A stretch of 64,000 nucleotides of DNA from Cordilura impudica (taxonomy: Eukaryota > Arthropoda > Insecta > Diptera > Scathophagidae). The notes under the pieces are model-generated. The model was given only the letters and a program-made list of their open reading frames with translations, did no database searches and was not told the DNA's origin. Numbering within the stretch: position 1 is the stretch's first letter; every line of letters begins with the position of its first letter. Of the stretch, positions 11,595 through 20,700 are shown piece after piece. The stretch is from the NCBI GenBank assembly GCA_963682025.1, contig OY821520.1:131725437-131789436 (forward strand), given 5' to 3'. Both the position numbers and the translations under genes were made by a program.

Positions 11595-11811
11595 GACCCC
11601 CGAAAATCATCGTCCTCTTGTAGAAACAAACTTTTGTTATAAAGTAAATTTTTACCTGATTACGATGATCTTTAAGCTAAGATGTTCTCTAATAGTAATC
11701 TTCTGCGAGTGCCGGTGAGCATTTGTATCAGAGCTATTAGGGTACATCCCAGCCCCCCCTATCCGCCACCTGGGGACGCGCCCGATGGGAGACTGGCATC
11801 TTCCGCACGGG
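11595..11811 (-). promoter_or_regulatory. 5' UTR of the LOA-like element, probable internal promoter region
   Basis: This is the region between the 5' target duplication and the ORF1 ATG. It is markedly GC-rich near 11740-11810 compared with the AT-rich surroundings. Non-LTR elements usually carry an internal promoter at this place. No specific box is claimed. Confidence 0.4.
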
Positions 11812-12150
11812 AGAAAAGACTTAGTTTTGTTGAAAATATTTTCAAAAAGTATGAAAAAAAAAAAAAAAAATTTTTTTTTTCCAACATTTTGCTTCATAAT
11901 CACCACAAAAATTTTCTAAATCCATTTTTTTAAAAAATTTAATTGTTCCATAGGTATCTAGCAATAATTTGTCTTTCACAGATTGAAAAAATATCAATTA
12001 GTCGACGGGATAGAGCCAAAAAGCCATATAAACAATATGCTGAAAATCGGCATTTAACTGCAAAGTTCGAAGGTCGATTAAAAAAAAAATTCGAACTAAC
12101 ATAAACAAACGCCGCGATACGTGTCTTCTAATTTAGTCTCTATTTTCACC
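11812..12150 (-). repeat. Right inverted arm, outer part (inner part at 6270-6357)
   Basis: This is the reverse complement of the left arm, differing by scattered substitutions. It is cut at 11812 by the LOA element and resumes at 6357 going left. The 13 bases AGAAAAGACTTAG at the cut are present on both sides. A further copy of the outer arm lies at 34650-34790. Confidence 0.75.
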
Positions 12151-12204
12151 CCTCACTCTCAGAATCGACCTAACTTTTGCTAACCTGAATTTGTTCCAGA
12201 GTGT

Positions 12205-13494
12205 AACAGAATGGAGATCATTGATAAATAAAACAAAAAGTACTGGACCAATATGACTTCCATGTGGAATACCAGAAAACAGTTCGATTTTATTGGAGAT
12301 AGCGTTTCTAAATTTAACCCGCTGAAATCTGTTCGTTAAATAACATTTTAACCAGAAAACTAAAAAATTACTGAAACCCATAGAATTCAGCTTGTATAAG
12401 TTAAGGCACGTCGCCCCCGACATTTCAACATAATTAAATTTACACCAATATTTCCGTATTCGTTCCTTAGCAACTCAAATTTGCTGCATTAGTTGCAAAA
12501 TAGTTTACCTTTTGTCTGAATTATATTTTTTTGGGTCAAATAAATTTTGCAGCATTTTCATAAATGCAAAAATCGTATGGTCAAAGCAGCGGTGTCAGGT
12601 AGTTTGGCAATTTCATTAATTTTGGCACATTCTAAAAGTCAGCAAATTCTAATTGTTGGTTGCCTTTAAAAATAATAATAATGTAGAAATAAATGCAGTT
12701 CTTTTTGTCTTTTTGGATCGAAGCAATAAAAATCAAATTCATTTTTAGTATTAAGAAACAAAAAGCACATAGTGCTGATGATAATAAACTTTCAATTAAA
12801 AAAAAACAACCAAGTGTTTTACTTATAACAATAAATCATGATTCACCTTATCAAAGGCTTTAATAAAATCGGTGTAAATTACATCAGTTTGCATACGATC
12901 TCTAAATCCGTCATATATATTGTAGTGAGTTCCAGAACGTTGGTGATTGTAGAACGAGATTTTCGAAAGCCGTGTTGATATGGAGAAAGTATGGATGAAA
13001 CTTCATGAGATAACGAGTCTGTTGTAATCTTTTCTAAAAGTCTGGGGATTGCACTTAATTTTGCGATGCCTCTGTAGCTAGACACATTGACCTTATTGCC
13101 TGATTTATATAAAGGGATGATATAAGATTCCTTCCATAGAGATGGTAAATATCCTGTACGGAAGGACTGATTAAAAAGTATTGTTTGTGGATAGGACAGG
13201 GACTCGGCACAGTGCTTAAGAAAATTATTTCGTATTCCATTAGGACCATGATCAAAATAATTTTTCAGTGTTTTCATGTTACTCAAAACAGTGATGTTGT
13301 TAAGAAAATTTACATTTATTATCGAAGAAGCTTCGGAAATTTCAAAAGAATATTGTACGAATTGATCAAAATTTTGTGCTGAATATGTTGTTGCAAAAAA
13401 AAAAAAATAAAAATCAGCAAAAACATTACTGATTGATAAATCATCATCGGCTGAAATTGATCAAAATTTCAAAGAATTAGGATATTCACGTGAT
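12205..13494 (-). pseudogene. Jockey-like ORF2, reverse-transcriptase block
   Basis: Minus-strand fragments show RT finger and palm motifs. In 12879-13286 these are GPNGIRNNFLKHC, LWKESYIIPLYKSGNK, SSYRGIAKLSAIPRLLEK and SPYQHGFRKSRST. In 12205-12423 they are GFSNFLVFWLKCYLTNRFQ, FSGIPHGSHIGPVLFVLFIN and NDLHSV. The piece between them (12424-12878) is damaged, although an FTDFIKAF-like palm fragment lies near 12860. The block breaks off at 12204 at the border of the inverted-repeat transposon and at 13495 at the Transib target duplication. Confidence 0.75.
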
Positions 13495-13499
13495 CGACG
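13495..13499. repeat. Transib target duplication CGACG, left copy
   Basis: CGACG lies directly before CACAGTGG at 13500. The same five bases lie directly after the other terminus at 17727-17731. Five-base GC-rich duplications are characteristic of Transib transposons. Confidence 0.92.
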
Positions 13500-13814
13500 C
13501 ACAGTGGATGGCGGCCAAAAATAATTTTTCTTTTGCTACCGATTTTAATGTTATGTTATTCATTTGAAAGTAAATACTAGTAAACCTCGGGAGCCAAAAA
13601 ATTGCGATTCTATCTCAACTATATCACAGCGAACAGGGTCTTCGAAAATGGGCTTTCTCAGTATTTTGCTAAAATTAAAAATTTCTTTGTAAATTTTTAT
13701 TTTTGAATGACTGTAACTTTTTCGGTTTAAAAGATTTTGAAGTGAGATAAATTTTTTATAATTTTGTGGCTTCCATGCTATTAATGTTAAAAATCTAAAA
13801 TCACTGAGTCATTC

Positions 13815-14292
13815 CGAAATTTAAAAAAAAAATTTTTTAAAAAGGGTCAAAATTTTCCGAAAATCTCCTACTTAATAGAGCATAACTCCTGCCAGTCAAA
13901 AGCAGTCAGAAAAGATCTTCCACTCTTCTATGGTCCGAACCCTCCCCTATACTACTATACCCCACTATATACCCGCCTGTTTCCGCCCGTGTGCACTAGA
14001 ACAATTTTTCTGACCCAAGGTTAGATATTTTCTGCAAAATTTAGGAATACAAAAGTTGCCCACTATGTGGTGTTTGTAACTGCCAAAAATATTGGACCTT
14101 TATCCATCTCTTATTATACGGATCGACTCAAAAACACTTTCTGAGTCGATTAAACGATGTCCGTCCGCCCGTCCGCGTGTTATGAATACAAAAGTTGGTC
14201 GTACCGGTGCACCGCGGTGTATTTTTTTGCGTGTCGGTGGAGTTGTCTGGAGTTGTTATATACTTATAAAAAAGGGTTGAGATATAATGCGC
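13815..14292 (+). repeat. Segment present only in Transib copy 1, containing a dispersed repeat
   Basis: Copies 1 and 2 are collinear up to AAAATCACTGAGT (13797-13810 and 42421-42434) and again from TTAATTGTTAC (14293 and 42434). The intervening bases in copy 1 include GGATCGACTCAAAAACACTT and CCGTCCGCCCGTCCG, resembling the dispersed repeat at 56820-57140. It may be an insertion in copy 1 or a deletion in copy 2. Confidence 0.6.
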
Positions 14293-14604
14293 TTAATTGT
14301 TACAGGTACATTTACATACGTATCTTTCAAAAACATTAATAGTCTGAATTAGAGTTATATAGTTTAAATACCTGACAAAATGGGAAACAATTTAAATAAC
14401 AGGTAAATGGTAAAAAAAAAACTATTGCGACATAGCCCTTTAAGATATAACCAGGTATGCTTCACTTTTTAAAAGGGGTTAGGGTGTGGGTTTTTTATGC
14501 TTCTAAAAGTGGTAATAAAAGATAAAAATTTTAATTTTACATAATTGCAAGAAAGAGTATTTATAATAATGTTTACATAATTATTATTCATTACAATTTG
14601 TGCA

Positions 14605-16537
14605 ATGGCTAAGTACTGTTACAGAGATCTGGCAGATATTTATTTTCAACGAAATGATATAGACGATGTAATTTTGCACGTGGTGAGCAACGACTTCTTT
14701 AAGAATTGTAACCTAGAAGACATTGAAATTCACAAAGGAAAAATTACTAATTTTGCATCGAATTTGAAAAGACGGTACATTGAATGCTCTCATAGCAAGG
14801 CAAAGATGTACAAACGTTACCAAGACTGGTTAATAAAGGAACTTATTTTTGAGAGTGCATCTACAACTGCCAACGAAAGTGGAAAAAAGGGTCGACCAGC
14901 AAAACCAATTGACGGATGTAGTGAAAGATCTCGAAGGCGCAAGCTGGAGAATATCAATGAAGAAATTTCTCAAAGAATTATTAAGGATTTATTTTTGCAC
15001 CAAATTCAACCAACCCAAAATAAAAAAAATAAAATTGAAATAATTGAGAAAATAGTAGAAGCGAACCCAAGGCGCACAAAGAGGATTTTGAAAAGCATTC
15101 CTACACCAATTGAAGATAAGAAATTTACGCCGGAAGAAGCGTTCGCCCTATTTTTGGATTTGAAATTGACCAAAAATCAATATAAGGAATTGCGGAAGCG
15201 AACCAATGAAAAGAATTGTGGGATTTTTCCAGAGTATCGAGATTTAGTTTCTGCCAAAAAAGAATGCTCACCTTCACAATCTGCTATTAGTGTCACTTCA
15301 ACATCAGCAGAAATAAAATTGCAAGATCTCCTTGAACATACTGCAGAACGATTGCTAAACACGCTTGATACTTATCATTTAAAAAAAATTGGTAATGGCA
15401 GTATTACTTTAATTTCTAAATGAGGATGTGATGGATCCTCTGGTCAGAAACAATACATGCCGAAAATTCATCAGATGCTAATTTATTTATGGTATCTTTC
15501 GTTGCATTGCGCTTAACAAAAAGGTATAGCGTCTTAGAGCCGTCAACTAGTAAAGCAACAGAAATTGATATATGGAAAAATGAAATTCCTTCTTCAACAA
15601 ATTATTGCAGACCAATAAAATTTGCATTCAAAAAGGAAACCAAAGATGTCATAACTGAAGAAGTTAAAAAAATAAAAGATCAAATTAAGGAACTAATAAT
15701 ATTTAAATTTGATGACCAAGACATTGAAGTACATTTTAAAATGTGTCTCACAATGATTGATGGAAAAGTTGCATTATATGCCAAAAGACATCAAGTCAAT
15801 TAAGCCAACCCCCACCAGAAGACGATAGTTTTAAGGAAGCCTACGAATTTGGAATGTCCTCTCTTCATGCTAGAATACGTTTCATGGAGCATTTTCTTAA
15901 ATTGGGTTATGCTTTGGAATTTGGTCCGTTAGGCGAAACAGTGAGAAAAAACGAAGAAAATTAAGAAAAAAGAAAGCAAAAAAAAGAACAAATTCAACAA
16001 AAATATCTACAGCTAGGCCTCGTAATCGACCAACCAAAACAATGGGAAGGAAACGCAAATGATGGAAATACTGCAAGGAGATTTTTTTCCGATCCGGAAA
16101 CAGCAGGATCTATCACAGGTGAATTAATAAGACGATTCAAAATCATATTACAAGTTCTAGCATGCAGCAGAAAGATAAATGAAAAAAAATTTGGAGAGTA
16201 TGCCAATAAAACAGCTATACTTTATAATGAAAAATACTCTTGGAGATATATGCCGTCCACAGTTCATAAAATTTTGTACCATGGGGAACAAATAATTCAA
16301 AATATGCTACCAATAGGAGATCTATCTGAAGAAGCGCAAGAAAAAAGGAACAAGGACTACAGATTCTTTCGCGAGCACAACACAATGAAAATGTCCAGAT
16401 GTTGTTCTAATGAAGACCTTATCACTATGTTGTTGTGCACTTCAGATCCATATATGTCCAACATTCATCAAAAATGGAAAACTGCCTCTATTGAATTAGA
16501 CGAAGAAGCTAAACAACTTCTAGAAAATGAAAATTAA
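14605..16537 (+). pseudogene. Transib transposase (RAG1-core-like), copy 1, broken
   Basis: Starting at MAKYCYRDLADIYF, the first frame runs to a TGA at 15421 that replaces the tryptophan of SKWGCDGSS in copy 2. The remaining protein is scattered over three frames. Landmarks are GCDGSS (first D, 15430-15432), MCLTMIDGKV (second D) and, in the last frame, MPSTVHKILYHGEQ, LPIGDLSEEAQEKRNK and TSDPYM (candidate E in LSEE). Compared with copy 2 there are deletions of about 10 nt after GQKQY and about 38 nt after DGKVA. The D, D and E blocks and the HKIL...SEEA...EH order resemble the RAG1 core. The enzyme would cut at the CACAGTG ends, but this copy cannot make it. Confidence 0.8.
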
Positions 16538-16992
16538 GGCTATTTAGAAGACATTTTTACTAAAATTGGTTGATTTAAAGTACTTCTTCATTACACTAAC
16601 AATAAGTTACACTTTTTTTTTATATAGTTAAAAAATTTTCTTGATTTAAAAATTTATATATTTTGTAAATTTACAATAAAAGTTGTTATATTTCATAAAT
16701 TTACCATCAAAATTGATATAGAAATATTTTAAAAGACAATAAAAACAAATTTAACTAAAGCAAAAACATACGAGTTTTGAAACTTCTCTATCTTGAACCA
16801 ATATAAGGTAACTTTTACGTTCGCTGCTTAATAAATTACATTTTAACTCGGGATCTTTAAAATAACAACCTTTGGCCCTTGTGCACATTAGGACTAAAAA
16901 GTTTACGGGGCCAAAGTTTGGCATTTCCTGAAAAAATTAACTTAAAAAATTGTTAAAAAGTATTAGTTGTAAAATTAACTGAAAAAATAAGA

Positions 16993-17511
16993 TCTTATAT
17001 ATTAAAAGAATTTATGAATAAACTTTGCATTCAAGATTTTTTTCAATATTTTTCTTCTCTCAAACCTCTATAACTAGAGTTCTAAATAACGTAGGCTGTT
17101 GACATAGGTCTAAGAACACTCAGTGGATGAAGCTCCTTCTTTTGAGCTATTAACTGCTTAAAGTCGTTGGGTTTGAGGAAAGTTATGCGTGGAGAATCAA
17201 CTTTGCTTTTACTGTACGTTAACTTCTCTTGGCATATTTTGGTATAACTGTACGTTAACTTCTCTTGCCAAATTTTGGTATTACTGTACGTTAACTTCTC
17301 TTGGCATATTTTGGTATTACTGTACGTTGACTTCTCTTGGCAAATTTTGGTATTATATTATAAAAATTAATTATAAAAATTGAGGACAGTTATGCGTGGA
17401 AAATCAACTTTACTTTTACTGTACGTTAACTTCTCTTGGCAAATTTTGGTATTATATTATAAAAATTAATATAATATAATATAATACTGCGGAGCAGCAG
17501 GGGTCCTCTAG
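16993..17511 (+). mobile_element. Non-autonomous Helitron, family 1, copy A
   Basis: It begins TCTTATATATT after an A and ends with the hairpin GCTGC..GCAGC-type terminus (CTGCGGAGCAGC) followed by GGGGTCCTCTAG before a T. That is the Helitron pattern: 5' TC, a 3' hairpin, CTAG, and insertion between A and T without duplication. It sits inside Transib copy 1. A shorter relative lies at 39301-39607. The interior holds 36-bp tandem repeats. There is no Rep/helicase gene. Confidence 0.8.
17211..17354 (+). repeat. Four 36-bp tandem repeats inside Helitron copy A
   Basis: Units begin with ACTGTACGTT at 17211, 17247, 17283 and 17319, an exact 36-base period. A fifth unit at 17418 lies in a second partial duplication of the surrounding block. 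The related Helitron at 39301 has only one unit. The open frame across the array is a by-product of a period divisible by three. Confidence 0.85.
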
Positions 17512-17726
17512 TATTATATTAAAAAAAATCTTTTTTTACCTTTTAACACTTCACTTTTGTACTAAAATTCAACTACAAATGAAAATGTATTTTAAACCCT
17601 CCGTAACATTTTTATTTTCGGTCGAAAATTACGTTTTATAGCAAAACTTAAGGCTAAAGTCTCACCTACCAATCCAATCAAAAGTTATAGATTTTTGACC
17701 GCCTTCTCGTCAAATGGTCCACCGTG

Positions 17727-17731
17727 CGACG
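17727..17731. repeat. Transib target duplication CGACG, right copy
   Basis: CGACG follows CCACCGTG at 17726 and matches 13495-13499 exactly. Confidence 0.92.
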
Positions 17732-18060
17732 TTTAGAATTAACAAAATTGTAAAATGATTTTGGATTCCTCTTTAAATTATGTTTCATACGAGTTAAGCC
17801 GTTATTGTAAGCCCTGTTGTTTTCAATATTGTATTCTGATCTAGCAATTAAAGACTTGGTAAAATCAGAGGGGGAACCAGACTTTTTGAATTTTTTTATG
17901 CACTTTATTCTTTCTATTTTTGAATCTAGCCAAATAATTATTATTCCATGGTGGACCCATCTTTTGACGGGTTGAAATCGTAGGAACCGTTACAGATATA
18001 CAAGCGTTCAACGTGTAAAAGCTTGTAATTCTGGAAACAGAATTATTTTGAGAATTAATT
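17732..18060 (-). pseudogene. Jockey-like ORF2, linker between endonuclease and RT
   Basis: On the minus strand this reads FKKSGSPSDFTKSLIARSEY and then NNRAYNNGLTRMKHNLKRNP and KSFYNFVNS. These are the conserved linker motifs before the RT of Jockey-type elements. The plus-strand relative has SISRSEYNLANRSAYNN at 40510. It ends at the Transib duplication, and RT motifs continue beyond the Transib at 13494. Confidence 0.75.
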
Positions 18061-18360
18061 CAAGAATTAGGTTAAAAATTGATGGTAGGAGCACTCGATG
18101 GAGTATTTTCGGAAGTCGATGTAGATGGAGTCGAATTATTTGTTGCTTTTGAAGCAAATGTACGATTTATTTTTTCTAGATTTTGGTGACATTTTTTTCC
18201 TTTTGGGGGTTTTGGATAGAGATTTAAGCCATGTATTTAAGTTGGAAGGGTTGTCAAACAAGTCTTTATGTTTCTTAAGCTTCTCAGTTAAAATCATGAG
18301 GTCTTGACTTATGGCATCATCTATGGGGTAAAACAAGTTTTGTTAGTTAAATGAGGACTT
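18061..18360 (-). other. S/T/N-rich possible ORF1 remnant
   Basis: The minus strand encodes SKATNNSTPSTSTSENTPSS and a preceding lysine-rich, possibly helical stretch (EKLKKHKDLFDNPSNLNTWL). Low-complexity linkers of this kind occur in the ORF1 of the related element at 38214-38411. Endonuclease motifs are absent between here and the RT linker, so an internal deletion may have joined ORF1 to ORF2. This is weakly supported. Confidence 0.35.
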
Positions 18361-19165
18361 TGTTTTGATTTTGAATAAAAGTGTCTATTTCAGTTCAAAA
18401 TTTATTGATTTTTCTAATGAAATTAGGAATTTAAAATGAAAAAATTCCCAAATGAAGCTTTTTAAGAACAGGTGACAATATCATTGGCATCAAAAGTCTT
18501 ATGATCTGGAGATCGAAAGCGTTATTTGAATTATCTGTGACCATTTTATATTCACAATACACAATATTAAAATAAATTAAATTTTAATATTTAATTAAAT
18601 TTTTTAATTTGCGAAAAATGTGAATAACGGAATAATTTAAATGGGGTAATTAAAAAAATAAAATACAAAAATACAAAATATTTCTTCTTAGAAAACATAA
18701 CTGTAATAACAACTTGTTTATTAGAAAATATTAATACGTGCATCACTGATCAATTAGTATTAAAAATGTCGCTAAACGAATCTAGTGAAAGTGTGCTGTT
18801 TTAAATTAAACTACTGTGCTTTTGCATTGACTTAATATTTCTAAGTCAATTTTCTAATAAATTATTTATTTAATAATGGAAATATGGAAAGTATCATGAA
18901 AATATCTTCATCAAAATTTTGGCAGACTCGAAAATGATTTTAGAGGTATGGTTCCTTGGGCATATATACATGTTATGGCCCATAGTACCAGAATCGTGAT
19001 GAACTCATGGAGTAAAATTAATTGACGCACCCTAATGTGAATGCATCGCTGATACATATCTATATGTACATGTCCTGTTATCTATAAACATTTTTCACAA
19101 TTTTTAGGTTGTTATATGAAATCTTTTCAAAGTATTTTTACATTTTCTTATGTTATTCTTCGGCT
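18361..19165. other. No recognisable feature
   Basis: This is AT-rich sequence with many homopolymer runs. I found no coding, terminal-repeat or RNA-gene signal. Confidence 0.4.
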
Positions 19166-19420
19166 AGTGGGCGTTGAGACTCCAAAATCAATACCAACCT
19201 GCTAGAAATAACGAGTAACAATATTGTCCTAATTTTGTCTAAGTAAATGATTTATTTTGTGAATGACCGTGATTTCAACAAACAGACAGACAGACGGACA
19301 TCATAATATCGACTCGAGGTGTTATAATTATCAAAAATACGTATATGTTTTGGGGTCGCGAATACATTTGTCGATGAGTTACAAACGGAATGACAAACTG
19401 AACACAAATGGCCGCGTCTA
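19166..19420 (+). repeat. Dispersed repeat of the GACAGACGGACAT type
   Basis: It contains AACAAACAGACAGACAGACGG followed by the TTTTGGGGTCGCGAATA and ACAAACGGAATGACAAAC strings that recur, with changes, at 52650-53400 and 56500-56670. It is a non-coding fly repeat of unknown class. Confidence 0.5.
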
Positions 19421-20299
19421 TTGGCCACGACAAAATGTGGCCTTTATGCTGCATTTTCCACCACCTTTTCGTTCATCTCGGTTGGTATAGTACTGATTTC
19501 GGCACGAATGCTTGTAATTTTTCTTTTCAAATAACCCCACTAAAAAGTCAGTAGATTTGTGTGGCCACCAAATGTTGCCTTTTTGTTGTAGAAAGGGCAT
19601 TGTTGAAACCAGTAACCATCCACAATTTTTTTACACATCTTCGAACATTCTTTGAGGAAAAATTGCCCAATGTCAGTTTTGGACCAATTATTTAAGTCTA
19701 TTAATGGTCTCAACCAGTAAGGTTGGGTCTAAGACTTTGTTGTCATAGACCGATTATATCTTTCTTACTTCTTTAATTTCAAATTCGTGTTCATTGATAT
19801 TTCAATTAAATTTAAAACCTTTTCAATAAAGAAAGCTATTAGTAATTTACTCTTCAACGAATAAACTTTCGGGTAAAGGGAAAAACATTGCGGTTTTTTA
19901 TTTTGTGAGCCTCGTGGTTGCTGTTTGGCATGAAGTTGGGTTATGTACCTAAGTTCATGCTTTCTGCAGTAACATCGTTTCTTTTATTTCCGAGTGAGGG
20001 ATAATACGTTTCGGTGGTTGTTTTTTCATGTAAGCGGTTGCTGATCAGCATGCTTTCTGGTTATTTTACATAACCGATCGTTTTGATAGTTTTAAGGATT
20101 GAAATCAAATGGCTCTCCATAATCTGACTTGTGTAGGGAACCATACGCCGCAATAACCTGGCATTATGTTTAGCTGGAGCTAGAGCTAACCTAATTATAT
20201 CACAAAAAAAAATAAATAAATAAAGCTTCCGCGAATATTCATCGAAAAATTTTTAATATTTGCATCACAGTTGTCTATGTGGAATGCAGCCAATATGTA
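19421..20299. other. No recognisable feature
   Basis: This is moderately AT-rich sequence. There is a short local inverted similarity (GGCCACGACAAAATGTGGCC near 19420-19440 versus TGTGGCCACCAAATG near 19559-19573), but I cannot assign an element. No coding motif was seen. Confidence 0.35.
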
Positions 20300-20700
20300 T
20301 GGTTAGGTTAGGTGGCTAGCCGGCTTGATACTGAGTGCAATCGGAGGCTATATGGACCAAAGGAAGGAAGAGAGAAGTCCGTGAGAAGTCCGAAAGACTT
20401 CTCCCTGTGGAAAATCTACCAGATTATGAAACCAAATTATCAAAAAATCTTTAGCTTTAACATATAAGGCGTCGTTTCTTTAGTTTTGGGCACTCGCATT
20501 GTACTGAGGCCTCCACGACCACAACCGTACAGCTCCTACATAAGTCGGCTACTAGGACAACTATGCGTTCGGTCATCCGTCATATTGGAAAGTGTCCATT
20601 AAGAACTCCGATAAGTATGCTAATTATGCCATACGATTTGCGATCTTCTACAAGAATTCAGTCATCTCTTGCCGATAATCTTCGATAGCTGAGGTAAAGG
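20300..20700 (-). pseudogene. 3' remnant of a LOA-like non-LTR retrotransposon
   Basis: On the minus strand the end carries a CCTAACCTAACC tail like the complete LOA element. Further in, a decayed knuckle region reads IGVLNGHFPI then ADLCRSC and QCECPKLKKRRL, corresponding to IGILTGHSELR and CRACGEDDETLEHYLCYCP of the complete copy. It is an old 5'-truncated copy with several stops. Confidence 0.6.

Larger units (their letters stand above)
6358..11811 (-). mobile_element. Nearly complete LOA-like non-LTR retrotransposon with 13-bp target duplication
   Basis: The element is 5454 bp. On the minus strand it begins at 11811 with a GC-rich 5' UTR, then ORF1 (11594-10030) and ORF2 (10033-6499). 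A short 3' UTR ends in a tail of AACCT-type pentamers at 6358-6377. Perfect AGAAAAGACTTAG duplications flank it. GC content is clearly higher than its surroundings. ORF2 carries endonuclease, reverse transcriptase and RNase H with all recognisable catalytic motifs. Damage is limited to two frameshifts in ORF1 and one near the ORF2 C-terminus, so the insertion looks young, or some shifts could be assembly errors. LOA is assigned from domain order, the DUF4780-like ORF1 and the knuckle. Confidence 0.88.
3468..12197 (-). mobile_element. DNA transposon with long inverted ends, itself interrupted by a LOA element
   Basis: The sequence at about 3480-3865 is repeated in inverted orientation at 11812-12150, and the inner part of that right arm continues at about 6270-6357 on the far side of the LOA insertion. 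Without the LOA element this is a roughly 3.3-kb transposon with arms of about 390 bp and a degenerate transposase-like gene (4016-5729) inside. AGAGTGT occurs just outside both ends (3461-3467 and 12198-12204). This may be a target duplication, but a third relative of the right end at 34650-34790 shares some flanking bases, so the exact borders are uncertain. Confidence 0.65.
13500..17726 (+). mobile_element. Transib (RAG1-like) DNA transposon, copy 1
   Basis: The element is 4227 bp. Its left terminus is CACAGTGG followed by GGCGGCCAAAAAT. The right terminus, reverse-complemented, is CACGGTGG followed by AGAAGGCGGTCAAAAAT. It is flanked by CGACG on both sides. It contains a broken Transib transposase gene (14605-16537), a segment absent from copy 2 (about 13815-14292) and a Helitron (16993-17511). 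It interrupts a Jockey-like RT gene whose coding sequence resumes on both sides. The 5' terminus has lost 13 bases of the spacer seen in copy 2 and in its own 3' end. Confidence 0.92.
2594..18360 (-). mobile_element. Jockey-like non-LTR retrotransposon (family 1), split by two insertions
   Basis: Three blocks on the minus strand belong to one reverse-transcriptase gene in order: 17732-18060 (linker before RT), 12205-13494 (RT fingers and palm) and 2594-3460 (YADD-region remnant and C-terminus). They are separated by a Transib (13500-17726) and by an inverted-repeat element (about 3468-12197). A related element on the plus strand (37640-42112) shows the same motifs in the same order, which supports the assembly. 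The 3' end near 2594 is A/T-rich. The 5' end is not located; an S/T/N-rich stretch at 18060-18360 may come from ORF1. All parts carry stops or frameshifts. Confidence 0.7.

Noticed and set aside
14605..16537. A host RAG1-like gene
   Set aside because: The coding remnants lie between Transib termini with CGACG duplications, and near-identical copies occur elsewhere in the window, so it is a transposon gene.
17189..17383. Open frame with a 12-residue repeat (CTLTSLGIFWYY)
   Set aside because: It is produced by the 36-bp tandem repeat inside a Helitron; the period is a multiple of three, and there is no start context or related protein.
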